A stretch of DNA of 34,167 nucleotides from Bradyrhizobium valentinum. GTDB taxonomy: Bacteria > Pseudomonadota > Alphaproteobacteria > Rhizobiales > Xanthobacteraceae. The position numbers and the translations under genes are program-made. The stretch is taken from assembly GCF_001440405.1 (NCBI RefSeq), contig NZ_LLXX01000223.1, positions 70,018 through 104,184 of the forward strand, in the 5' to 3' direction. Positions 8,583 through 17,600 of this stretch are shown here, piece by piece (positions within the stretch are counted from its first letter, which is position 1; each line of letters starts with the position of its first letter). A model generated the notes under the pieces. That model saw only the letters and a list, made by a program, of their open reading frames with translations, searched no databases and had not been told where the DNA came from.

Positions 8583-8978
8583 TTACTTTCCTTCGACCAT
8601 TTCGACGAGCTGGATGAGATTGCCGCATGTATCATCGAAGACAGCCATTCTGACCGTGCCGGCATCCATCGGCTCTACTGTGAATTCGACACCAAGCTGG
8701 CGCAATCTCTCGAACTCCTTCTTGAGATCATCCACTTGAAAGGACGCCGCAGGAATCCCGTCGTTCACGAGCGCAGACTTAAATGGCCCAGCGGCAGGGT
8801 GCTCACTCGGCTCGAGCAGGAGTTCGGTTCCTTCCGGCGCCTCCTTTGACACAACGGTCAACCAGCGATGGGCGCCCATCGGAATATCGTGCTTGACGAT
8901 GAAGCCCAGCTTCTCCGTGTAGAAATCCAGGGCTTTGGCCTGATCGTCAACCAAAACGCTCATGACATAGATCCTCAT
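8583..8978 (-). CDS. VOC/glyoxalase-family protein
   Basis: A 131-residue vicinal-oxygen-chelate protein. The pattern MRIYVMSVLVDDQAKALDFYTEKLGF followed by HDIPMGAHRWLTVV, ELLLEP, and the C-terminal MAVFDDTCGNLIQLVE is that of the small glyoxalase/bleomycin-resistance fold, including the terminal Glu-containing strand. The start is fixed by an ATGA overlap (8975-8978) with the stop of the ArsR gene, so the two are translationally coupled. ArsR-VOC pairs of this kind are common in Bradyrhizobiaceae and Actinobacteria and usually respond to an electrophile or metal(loid), but the ligand is unknown here. An open frame extends to 9077 but runs antiparallel to nothing useful and lacks a ribosome site. 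Confidence 0.88.
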   Translation of the reverse strand: MRIYVMSVLVDDQAKALDFYTEKLGFIVKHDIPMGAHRWLTVVSKEAPEGTELLLEPSEHPAAGPFKSALVNDGIPAASFQVDDLKKEFERLRQLGVEFTVEPMDAGTVRMAVFDDTCGNLIQLVEMVEGK

Positions 8979-9283
8979 CTCGCACTCCCTTTTTTCAGAT
9001 GCTTGTTGAGCCAGGCGGCGGCTGCCTTCCGCAGAGGCGCATTGTCGAAGGTATGCATCTTGGTGCGCCCGTTCCAATGCGTCCGGACAAGTCCAGCCCT
9101 CTCCAGCATGTCGAGGTGCTGCGAGATCGTTTGTCGCGACAGGCTTCTACCATCCTCTGCAAACGACGAAGCGCAGATCTCGAACAACGACTGCCCTTGA
9201 CGCTTCGCCAAGCGATCAAGGATGCGGCGGCGGATCGGATCACCGAGCGCCTTGAAGACATTGTCTAGCTGATCGTCGTCCAC
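8975..9283 (-). CDS. ArsR-family winged-helix regulator
   Basis: A metal/ligand-sensing repressor of about 102 residues, containing LDNVFKALGDPIRRRILDRL, then a recognition helix in LSRQTISQHLDMLERAGLV and a wing HWNGRTKMHTF. No obvious CxC metal site is present, so it is not a classical arsenic sensor. The start is uncertain: the frame is open to an ATG at 9313 and a GTG at 9325, but these would place a 20-bp palindrome (9294-9313) and a TTGACA hexamer (9318-9313, minus) inside the gene. A GTG at 9283 keeps the conserved protein intact and would sit about at the transcription start, which suggests a leaderless message (inference). It overlaps the VOC gene by four bases. Confidence 0.87.
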   Translation of the reverse strand: MDDDQLDNVFKALGDPIRRRILDRLAKRQGQSLFEICASSFAEDGRSLSRQTISQHLDMLERAGLVRTHWNGRTKMHTFDNAPLRKAAAAWLNKHLKKGSAR

Positions 9284-9293
9284 GCGAACCAAA

Positions 9294-9313
9294 ATGCAGT
9301 AATTTTGCTGCAT
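9294..9313. promoter_or_regulatory. Operator-like palindrome upstream of arsR-type gene
   Basis: ATGCAG-N8-CTGCAT, 6-bp perfect arms, overlaps the only TTGACA hexamer upstream of the ArsR gene. This is the layout of an autorepressor site blocking RNA polymerase. ArsR proteins bind such short inverted repeats. Role inferred. Confidence 0.45.
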
Positions 9314-9371
9314 GTCAAGCGCCACGGGGCAGGTCTCGTCAGTCAGAAACAGTGCGTTCCAAAAACGAGAG

Positions 9372-9392
9372 CATCACTTGGTCCAAGTGATG
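9372..9392. promoter_or_regulatory. Perfect 21-bp palindrome, probable operator
   Basis: CATCACTTGG-T-CCAAGTGATG has 10-bp perfect arms around one base. A partly matching site, TCACTTGG-C-CCAAG, lies at 9675-9687. Both are in the non-coding region between the ArsR gene and the P450 operon. The symmetrical core CTTGGNCCAAG suggests a dimeric repressor site. The regulator is not identified. Confidence 0.45.
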
Positions 9393-9919
9393 GCGCTGCT
9401 CGCCGGTGGCCGGCGCCAGGTTCACGTCCGAGCCAAGCCAGACATGGAAAATTTTGCCACATCATTCATGAGCGCAGCAGTCCACCAACAGGTTCCAAAT
9501 GCGTTGCGCTTCGATCCTTCTGTCGATTTCCAACGCTCTCTCTGCGCTCGATCGCGAGCGGGGCTTATCCGAAGCCATTTCACGCGGTACAATTTCACGC
9601 GGCACGATCCACCGCTCCGAGATCGGGTCATACCATTTGCCGATGTTCATTTGGATCAGACTGGTTTGCGTTGTTCACTTGGCCCAAGCCAAGGATGCCA
9701 CACCGCGATGCGGCCCCGACGCCGTGCTCAAAAATACGATGCTCCAGCCGCTATCGGCGCCATCTTCGGTTCAAGCCACTCGTAGCCTTGCAACGAAATG
9801 TTGCTGCAAACGTTCCTGAAGCGGCGCAAATTGATGCGCGAGAGTAGCCAAAGGGTTTCGTGGTGAAGTTCTACCGGCGGGGTCGCAGGCGCATCCGCGA
9901 TCGGACCGATCGAGGCCGC
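9393..9919. other. Non-coding region between P450 operon and ArsR operon
   Basis: About 530 bases with open frames in several phases but none convincing. A minus-strand frame at 9462-9650 reads as an Arg/Glu-rich peptide with a local duplication (IVPREIVPRE) arising from a 15-base tandem repeat. It has no ribosome site. The region also holds the second CTTGGNCCAAG site at 9677-9687. It may be decayed coding DNA. Confidence 0.4.
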
Positions 9920-11194
9920 TCACCCCGGAATACGCACCGGAAGCTGCTCGATGCCGCGCACGAAGCTTGAATAGACCCGCTTCGGCTCGCCGACCACCTC
10001 GATGCGGTCGAAGCGCCTCAGCATTTCCTCCCACACGATCTTGAGCTGCAGCTCTGCGAGCCGCATGCCGACGCAGCGGTGGATGCCGAAGCCGAACGAC
10101 AGATGGGTGCGCGGTCGGGCGCGGTCGATGATGAACTCGTCGGGACGCTCGATGCCTTCCTCGTCGCGGTTGCCCGAGACGTACCACATCACGACGCGGT
10201 CGCCCTTCTTGATCTTCTTGCCGCCGATCTCGGTGTCGACCAGAGCGGTGCGGCGCATATGCGCCAGCGGAGTCTGCCAGCGGATCACCTCGGGCACCAT
10301 GGTGTCGATCAACGCGGGATTGTCGCGCAGCTTCTGATACTGTTCGGGGTGTTCATTCAGCGCCAGCACCGAGCCGCTCATGGTGTTGCGGGTGGTGTCG
10401 TTGCCGCCGACGATCAACAGGATGATGTTGCCCATCAGATTGTCGGGATCCATGTGCCGCGTCGCGTCGCTGTGGGCCATCATCGACAGCAGATCGTTGC
10501 GCGGCGGCGCGTTGACGCGCTCGTTCCAGAGTTTCGAGAAGTAGGCGTAGCATTCATCCATCTCCTGGCGCCGCTGCTCGGGCGATTCCACGACGCCGCT
10601 CTTGGGCAGCGCGGTCGAGACGTCGGACCAGCGCGTCAGCTTGCGCCGCTCCTCCCAGGGGAAATCGAACAACGTCGCCAGCATCTGCGTGGTCAGTTCG
10701 ATCGAGACGCGCTCGACGAAGTTGAAGGTCTCGTTGCGCGGCAGGTTGTCGAGCACTTTTTGCGAGCGCTCGCGGATCAGCTTTGCCAGTTCATCCAGAT
10801 GCGTCGGCGTGAACATCGGCGACACCGTCTTGCGCTGCGCCGAGTGCCGCGGCTGATCCATCGCGATGAAGCTTGGATAGTCATAGCCGGGCGGCACGTC
10901 ACGGATCGAGATTCCGCCGAGCGTCGAGTCGGAAGAAAAGATGCCGTGGTTGGTGTCGACATGCATGATGTCGTTGTACTTGGTGACCGACCAATAAGGC
11001 TCGATCGGGGAGTTGGTGCAATAATGCACCGGCTCTTCCTTGCGCAGCCGCTCGAACCACGGCCACAGGGTGTCGTTCTGGAACAGCTTTGGCGCACCGG
11101 GATGAAAATCCTTCAGCGGCGTCGAATAGGCCTCCTCGCGCGCGGCGCGCAGCAGCTCTTTCTTGTCGGCTCTGACGGCGGTCTGCACGTTCAT
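9920..11194 (-). CDS. Cytochrome P450, CYP153-like (second of tandem pair)
   Basis: A 424-residue class I-type bacterial P450. The sequence follows the CYP153 alkane/fatty-acid terminal hydroxylases closely: EEPVHYCTNSPIEPYWSVTK, FIAMDQPRHSAQRK, the I-helix LLIVGGNDTTRN, the K-helix EVIRWQTPLAHMRR (ExxR), KKGDRVVMWYVSGNRDE, and the heme loop SFGFGIHRCVG with Cys374 as iron ligand. CYP153 enzymes hydroxylate the terminal methyl of medium-chain alkanes, alcohols or acids, using ferredoxin and ferredoxin reductase. Neither partner is encoded here, so they must come from elsewhere. ATG 11194 is preferred over an open extension to 11305, which has no conserved sequence. It lies 28 bases downstream of its paralogue and is probably cotranscribed. 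Confidence 0.92.
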   Translation of the reverse strand: MNVQTAVRADKKELLRAAREEAYSTPLKDFHPGAPKLFQNDTLWPWFERLRKEEPVHYCTNSPIEPYWSVTKYNDIMHVDTNHGIFSSDSTLGGISIRDVPPGYDYPSFIAMDQPRHSAQRKTVSPMFTPTHLDELAKLIRERSQKVLDNLPRNETFNFVERVSIELTTQMLATLFDFPWEERRKLTRWSDVSTALPKSGVVESPEQRRQEMDECYAYFSKLWNERVNAPPRNDLLSMMAHSDATRHMDPDNLMGNIILLIVGGNDTTRNTMSGSVLALNEHPEQYQKLRDNPALIDTMVPEVIRWQTPLAHMRRTALVDTEIGGKKIKKGDRVVMWYVSGNRDEEGIERPDEFIIDRARPRTHLSFGFGIHRCVGMRLAELQLKIVWEEMLRRFDRIEVVGEPKRVYSSFVRGIEQLPVRIPG

Positions 11195-11222
11195 TTTCGA
11201 TGATCCCGATGGAGGCTCAGGG

Positions 11223-12494
11223 TTAGCCGGCGATGCGGACCGGCAGGGTTTCGTAGCCTTTGACAAAACTCGAATACACCCGCCTGGGTTCGGCGACCAT
11301 CTCAATATTCTCGAAACGCTTGAGAATTTCTTCCCATATAATCTTTAGTTGTAGCTCGGCCAGCCTGATTCCGACGCAGCGGTGGATGCCGAAACCGAAG
11401 GAGAGGTGGGTGCGCGGCCGGGCGCGGTCAATGATGAACTCGTAGGGACGCTCGATCACGTCCTCGTCACGGTTGCCCGAGACGTACCACATCACGACCT
11501 TGTCACCCTTCTTGATCTGCTTGCCGCGGAACTCGATGTCTTCGAGCGCGGTACGGCGCATGTGCGCCAGTGGCGTCTGCCAGCGGATCACTTCAGGCAC
11601 GAAGCTGTCGATCAGGTCCGGATTGTCGCGCAGCTTGCGGTACTGACCCGGATTCTTGTTCAGCGCATAGACACTGCCGGACAGCGTGTTGCGGGTGGTG
11701 TCGTTGCCGCCGACGATCAACAGGATCAAATTGCCGAGAAAATTCTGCGGGTCCATGTCGCGGGTGGCGTCGCTATGCGCCATCATCGAGAGCAGATCGC
11801 TCTTCGGTGGCTGGCTGATGCGCTCGTTCCAGAGCCTGGCGAAATAGGTCGCGCATTCCATCAGCTCCGCCTGCCGCTCTTCCTCTGACGCGACGAGGCC
11901 GCCGGTGCCGGGAAGGGTGGTGGCGATGTCGGACCAGCGCGTCAGCTTGCGGCGGTCTTCCCAGGGGAAGTCGAACAGCACGGCGAGCATCTGCGTAGTG
12001 AGCTCGATCGAGACCTGGTCGACCCAGTCGAACACCTCGCCATCAGGCAGATTGTCGAGACATTCGGCGGAGCGCTTGCGGATGTTGATCGCGAGCTGAT
12101 CGAGATGCGTCGGCGTGAACATCGGCGCCACTGTCTTGCGCTGCGCGGAATGGCGCGGCTGGTCCATGGCGATGAAGCTCTCGCGGCGCAGGTCCGGCGC
12201 AACGTCGCGGATGGTAATGCCGCCAAGCGAAGCCGCCGACGAGAACACCGCGTGGTTGGTCTCGATGTCCATGATGTCGTTGTATCTGGTCACCGACCAA
12301 TATGGGCCGAACATCGAGTCCTTGCAGTAATGCACCGGCTCTTCGCGGCGCAGCCGGTCGAAATACGGCCAGAACGTATCGGTCTTGAACAGTTCGGGAT
12401 TGCCGACATCGAACTCGTCAAGCGGAATCGACTGGGCCTTGTCGCGCGCGGCGCGCAGATGCGAATCTCCGGCGAGGTCGATGGTTCCGTGCAT
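11223..12494 (-). CDS. Cytochrome P450, CYP153-like (first of tandem pair)
   Basis: A 423-residue paralogue of the following gene, alike over nearly its whole length. Key motifs: REEPVHYCKDSMFGPYWSVT, FIAMDQPRHSAQRK, I-helix LLIVGGNDTTRN, ExxR in EVIRWQTPLAHMRR, SFGFGIHRCVG with Cys373, and the family C-terminus SSFVKGYETLPVRI. All P450 catalytic elements are present. The start is supported by AGGGAGAG eight bases before ATG. It is the promoter-proximal gene of the pair, facing the isovaleryl-CoA dehydrogenase gene across a 227-base region. Its 3' end (11281-11360) uses noticeably more A/T-rich codons than its neighbours. The chain-length preference relative to the paralogue cannot be told from sequence. 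Confidence 0.92.
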   Translation of the reverse strand: MHGTIDLAGDSHLRAARDKAQSIPLDEFDVGNPELFKTDTFWPYFDRLRREEPVHYCKDSMFGPYWSVTRYNDIMDIETNHAVFSSAASLGGITIRDVAPDLRRESFIAMDQPRHSAQRKTVAPMFTPTHLDQLAINIRKRSAECLDNLPDGEVFDWVDQVSIELTTQMLAVLFDFPWEDRRKLTRWSDIATTLPGTGGLVASEEERQAELMECATYFARLWNERISQPPKSDLLSMMAHSDATRDMDPQNFLGNLILLIVGGNDTTRNTLSGSVYALNKNPGQYRKLRDNPDLIDSFVPEVIRWQTPLAHMRRTALEDIEFRGKQIKKGDKVVMWYVSGNRDEDVIERPYEFIIDRARPRTHLSFGFGIHRCVGIRLAELQLKIIWEEILKRFENIEMVAEPRRVYSSFVKGYETLPVRIAG

Positions 12495-12721
12495 GGGCCG
12501 CTCTCCCTGACTGTTCCCTGCCGAAGCATGCCGGAGGGACTATGTTTTACCCTATTACATCCCTAGCCGTGCGCCGGCGCAAGGACGAGTTGGGTGCATT
12601 TGGCCGCATCGATACCGGCGCCCCGCTGGGGGGCAAAACAGGCGCATTTCACCGCGTGACAAGGGCATTTCCGCGGACTAAGTCTGTTTGAAACAACGTT
12701 TTATGCCGCCGGGAGGCGACC

Positions 12722-13894
<1,173 letters not shown>

Positions 13895-13968
13895 GTAGTG
13901 GGAGCTGGGTCACACAACGGCCGACAAATTTGTGGTTTGATCCGCTACCGTCGCGCTGGAGTTGAACC

Positions 13969-15126
13969 ATGAATCAGATGAGCTGGCCCCCGCAGGTGCC
14001 GCCACCGCCGCCTTCGCCCGTGCCGCCGCCGATGCCGGTGGCGTTTTCCGGCGGCCGCGGCGAATTCTTCGATCTGGTCAAGCGCGGCGCCGGGCTCGAA
14101 TTCGTCACCCTCGGCTTCTATCGATTCTGGCTGCTCACCGATATCCGCCGCCATCTCTGGGCCAACACCCTGGTCGGCGGGGATGCCGCGGAATATACCG
14201 GCCGCGGCAAGGAGTTGCTGATCGGATTCCTGGTCGCGCTCGCGATCCTGATGCCCGTCTATGTCGGCTATTTTCTGATCGGCCTGGAGGCCGAGCACAT
14301 TCAGGCCTTTGCAAGTATTCCCCTGATCGCATTTTTCTATGTTTTCGGGCAGTTCGCGATCTACCGCGCGCGGCGCTACCGGCTGACGCGTACGGTGTGG
14401 CGCGGCGTGCGGTTCTGGATGACCGGTTCGGGCTGGATCTATGCCCTGCAGGCCTCGCTCTGGGGCCTGTTGATGATACTCACGCTCGGGCTGGTACTAC
14501 CATGGCGCAATGCCGCGCTCGAACGCTATAAGCTGCGCCATTCCCATTACGGCGACCTGCAGGGCAGCTTCGAGGGGCGCGGCTGGGAGTTCTTCAAGCG
14601 CGGCTGGTGGCTGTGGCTGCTGACGCCGATCGCACTCTATGTGATACCGATCGCGCCCTTCATTTACGGCGCCTACAAGGCCATCGAATGGCGATGGTGG
14701 CTGTCCGGCATCCGGTTCGGCGGCGTGCGCGTGGAATCGAAGCTGCGAAAGAGCGAGCTGATCGGGTTGTACTGGAAAGTGATCGGCTGGATCGTCGTGC
14801 TCGCGCTTGTCTTCTCGGCCTATCTCGGCCTGGCAGCGGTGCTGGTCGGCAGCATGACCGACTCGTCGTTCACGGAGTTCTTCAAGTCGCAGGAATTCAT
14901 GAAGAGCATTCCACTGCTGGTGCTGGCCGGTGTAGGCTATCTCGTGTTCGCGCTGGCGATGAACGTCGTGATCCGGGTCTATCTGTTGCGCGATCTCTGG
15001 GTGAGGGTGCTCGGCTCGGTCAATGTGAGCGGGCTCGAGGCTGCAGCCAACGTTGCAGCGCGCGGCGAGCTGGCCAATGCGCTCGGAGAGGGATTTGCTG
15101 ACGGACTCGATGTCGGCGGCTTCTAA
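13969..15126 (+). CDS. YjgN/DUF898 family membrane protein
   Basis: A 385-residue inner-membrane protein of the DUF898 (YjgN) family. It opens with a Pro-rich tail (PPQVPPPPPSPVPPPMP, residues 6-22), then FSGGRGEFFDLVKRGAGLEFVTLGFYRFWLLTD, a family hallmark, repeated in altered form later (GRGWEFFKRGWWLWLL). Around six to eight hydrophobic helices are visible. Function of the family is unknown. It is followed after 20 bases by an M48 protease, an association seen repeatedly for DUF898, suggesting joint work in membrane-protein quality control (inference). The start has a modest GGAG ribosome site. Confidence 0.88.
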   Translation: MNQMSWPPQVPPPPPSPVPPPMPVAFSGGRGEFFDLVKRGAGLEFVTLGFYRFWLLTDIRRHLWANTLVGGDAAEYTGRGKELLIGFLVALAILMPVYVGYFLIGLEAEHIQAFASIPLIAFFYVFGQFAIYRARRYRLTRTVWRGVRFWMTGSGWIYALQASLWGLLMILTLGLVLPWRNAALERYKLRHSHYGDLQGSFEGRGWEFFKRGWWLWLLTPIALYVIPIAPFIYGAYKAIEWRWWLSGIRFGGVRVESKLRKSELIGLYWKVIGWIVVLALVFSAYLGLAAVLVGSMTDSSFTEFFKSQEFMKSIPLLVLAGVGYLVFALAMNVVIRVYLLRDLWVRVLGSVNVSGLEAAANVAARGELANALGEGFADGLDVGGF

Positions 15127-15146
15127 CCATCGGAGCCCGGATTGTC

Positions 15147-16265
15147 ATGGATAACGATGCGCCAGAGATATCGACATCGCAGCGCAGCGGATCGGCGATC
15201 TATTTCGACGGCGTGTCGAGCCGGCGGCGCACGGTTGCGGTCCGCCTCTCCGACCGGCTCGAGATCGAAGAAGACGGGCAGGCGCCGGCGGCGTGGGCCT
15301 ATTCCGATATCCGCCGGGTCGACGGCCCCACCGGCATGCTGCGTGTGAGCTGCCTGACGGCGCCGGCCCTGGCGCGTTTAGAGGTTCGCGATACGACATT
15401 GGCGGCCGAACTCATCTCGCGCTGTGCGCGGATCGACGACAACGCCACCGGCCGCCGCGGCGTTGCCGCCATCGTCGGCTGGTCGCTCGCGGCCGCGATT
15501 TCGATTGTTGCCGTGGTGCTGTTCGGACTTCCGCTGATCGCCGATCGCCTCACGCCGCTGGTGCCGGAAGCGTTCGAGCGGCGGCTCGGCGACGTCGCCG
15601 ACAGCCAGATCAAGACGATGTTCGATGCCAAGGTTTGCGACAACGCCGCCGGGCAGAAGGCCTTCGTCAAGCTCGTCACCGCAATTCGCGAAGCCGCGGG
15701 CCTCGACACCTCCGTGCAGTCGGGCGTGCTGTCGAGTTCGCTTCCCAATGCGTTCGCGCTGCCGGGCGGCAGGGTCTATCTGTTCAACGGATTGCTGGCG
15801 AAGGCCGAGAACCCCGACGAAATCGCGGGCGTGCTGGCCCATGAACTCGGCCATCTCAAGCATCGCGACAGCATGCGCGGATTGATCCGTGATGGCAGCA
15901 CGTCGTTCCTGATCGGATTGTTGTTCGGCGACATCACGGGCTCCAGCGCGCTGATCTTCGGCTCGCGCACGCTGGTGACGTCGTCCCACTCGCGCGAAGC
16001 CGAGACCAATGCCGACAGTTTTGCAATCGACGTCATGCACCGGCTCGGCCGGCCGGCGAAGCCAACCGGGGAATTGCTGCTTCGGGTCACCGGAAAGGAA
16101 GGCAAGGGCCTTTCCATCATCTCCACCCACCCCCTGAGCGAGGACCGGCTGGCACGGATGAGCCGGCAAGACCAACCGGCCAGCGGGCCGCCGCTGCTCT
16201 CGGCCGGAGAGTGGCGATCGCTGAAAGCGATCTGCGACGGCAATCCTGACGCGATCAAACTCTGA
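15147..16265 (+). CDS. M48-family membrane metalloprotease
   Basis: A 372-residue zinc endopeptidase of the M48 (Oma1/BepA-like) family. The zinc-binding and catalytic motif HELGH is at residues 232-236, and the third ligand is probably E286 in the E-x-x-A-D motif (REAETNAD). A GSRTLVTSSHSR stretch precedes the latter. One transmembrane segment lies near residues 107-130 (AAIVGWSLAAAISIVAVVLF), after an N-terminal cytosolic domain with a small beta-rich pattern. Substrate-groove residues LPGGRVYLFNGLL are family-like. Encoded directly after DUF898. Its stop is only six bases from the stop of a convergent LysR gene, leaving no space for a dedicated terminator. Confidence 0.9.
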   Translation: MDNDAPEISTSQRSGSAIYFDGVSSRRRTVAVRLSDRLEIEEDGQAPAAWAYSDIRRVDGPTGMLRVSCLTAPALARLEVRDTTLAAELISRCARIDDNATGRRGVAAIVGWSLAAAISIVAVVLFGLPLIADRLTPLVPEAFERRLGDVADSQIKTMFDAKVCDNAAGQKAFVKLVTAIREAAGLDTSVQSGVLSSSLPNAFALPGGRVYLFNGLLAKAENPDEIAGVLAHELGHLKHRDSMRGLIRDGSTSFLIGLLFGDITGSSALIFGSRTLVTSSHSREAETNADSFAIDVMHRLGRPAKPTGELLLRVTGKEGKGLSIISTHPLSEDRLARMSRQDQPASGPPLLSAGEWRSLKAICDGNPDAIKL

Positions 16266-16271
16266 CTCGGC

Positions 16272-17270
16272 CTACCTTCGGGCGCTCTTCCGCGATCTCG
16301 CCGCTTCGATCGGCGCCGGTGTCGCGTCGCCCGTCTTCAGGTCCCACACCGCCTGCATGGCCGAGAAGGCGTGCGAGATCACCGGCTCGTGGCGCCGCGA
16401 CGCAAGGCAGGCGAAACTGAGGTCGCAGGTCAGCGCCACCTTGTCGGCAACCACGAAATTCCGTTTGCGCGTGATGCGGTCGAGCACGCAGTCGCGGACG
16501 AGGCTGAGGCAGTTGCCGGATTCGACGAAGTCGATCATGGCGTCTTCCTGTTCGGCGAAGGCGACGCGCTTCGGCAACGACCCTATCCGCCGGAAGATGT
16601 CGTCGAGCAGCCGCCGATGCGCCGAGGCATGCGGCGTCGCAATCCAGGGCAGGTCGGCGAGGTCGGCCCAATCTCTTCCCAACACCTTGCCGCTCCATTC
16701 GGCAGGCGCGATCACGCGGTAGTCGTAGCGCATCAGTGCCGTGAGCTGGAACTTTCCGTCGTCGATGGTGCGTTCGGACAGCGTCCCCGACGCCAGGCAT
16801 TCGGGCGGCGCGGCATCGATATAGTATCCGACGTCGAGCTCGCCCCTGCCGATCTGCGCCAGCACCTCGTCGCTCATGCCGTAGCGCAGGAAGACCTCGG
16901 TCTTCTTCGAGGAAGTGGCGAGGCTTCGCACGAACGGACCCAGCCGGATCGACTCGGGATCCAGAATCGTGCCGACGCGTAGCGTTGCCCGCTGCGATTC
17001 CCGCAAGGAATCTGCCGCCGCCCTGAAATCCGCCGAGGCCGATACCGTCCGGTGCGCCAGCGGCAACAGGGCGGCGCCCGCTTCGGTCAGGGTAAAGCCG
17101 CCCGGCGTCCGGTTGAAGAGCTGCAGCCCGGTGCTCTCCTCCAGGCCCTTCAACTGCAGGCTGACGGCAGGCTGGGTCAGGTGCAGCAGGATCGCCGCGC
17201 GCGAGACCGTGCCCTCGCGGGCCACGGTGATGAAACAGCGCAAGGCCTGGATGCGCGGCAGGTCGTTCAT
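16272..17270 (-). CDS. LysR family transcriptional regulator
   Basis: A 332-residue LysR regulator. The N-terminal HTH includes LRCFITVAREGTVSRAAILL and TQPAVSLQLKGLEESTGLQL, followed by FNRTPGGFTLTEAGAALLP. The effector domain begins near RATLRVGTILDPES and contains GELDVGYYIDAAPPE. A Ser/Arg-rich tail (ARSRKSARR) ends the protein. Its target is not evident: the upstream neighbour region (17271-17600) is non-coding and repeat-bearing, and the nearest downstream gene is the convergent M48 protease. It could act on its own promoter or at a distance. Confidence 0.92.
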   Translation of the reverse strand: MNDLPRIQALRCFITVAREGTVSRAAILLHLTQPAVSLQLKGLEESTGLQLFNRTPGGFTLTEAGAALLPLAHRTVSASADFRAAADSLRESQRATLRVGTILDPESIRLGPFVRSLATSSKKTEVFLRYGMSDEVLAQIGRGELDVGYYIDAAPPECLASGTLSERTIDDGKFQLTALMRYDYRVIAPAEWSGKVLGRDWADLADLPWIATPHASAHRRLLDDIFRRIGSLPKRVAFAEQEDAMIDFVESGNCLSLVRDCVLDRITRKRNFVVADKVALTCDLSFACLASRRHEPVISHAFSAMQAVWDLKTGDATPAPIEAARSRKSARR

Positions 17271-17446
17271 TTGGAAAACTTATAAGAAGCGCCCATGACG
17301 CCATTAGATAGGATTTGCTCTTGGAAGTCACAATCTTTCGTCAACAAAACTTTGCGTTGTCATTGGAAAAAAAGGGGGATGCGAGGGCCGGCGGGGTCCT
17401 TCGACCGCTGCGCGAGGGGTTCCGCCCGGCTGCGGCCGACTCTCCA

Positions 17447-17529
17447 CCGTCATTGCGAGCGAAGCGAAGCAATCCATTGTCACCTCGTACGCGGACAGAT
17501 GGATTGCTTCGCTTCGCTCGCAATGACGG
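17447..17529. repeat. Palindromic repeat element with 31-bp perfect arms
   Basis: The 31-base arms at 17447-17477 and 17499-17529 are perfect reverse complements, with a 21-base loop. The arm begins CCGTCATTGCGAGCGAAGCG, a sequence widely dispersed in Bradyrhizobium-type genomes. Its spurious translation (CERSEAIH) often appears in false gene calls. It fills the 330-base gene-free gap between a LysR start (17270) and a DUF2927 stop (17601). Its role may be structural, or as a transcription stop for the DUF2927 gene. A related element lies at 20925-21035. Confidence 0.85.
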
Positions 17530-17600
17530 GGTGAGGCCGGCGGATTGCTCATGCGTTCACCTCGCGATGAATCTCCGCGTTGGTGGCTGACCGGAGGCCG

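Noticed and set aside
9462..9650. 62-codon minus-strand frame starting MNIGKWYDPISERW
   Set aside because: The start is protein-like, but it has no ribosome site, and an internal 15-base tandem repeat creates IVPREIVPRE. It is probably remnant or chance coding.
17328..17552. Open frames reading HCERSEAIH and similar
   Set aside because: They are translations of the palindromic repeat element, a well-known source of false calls.
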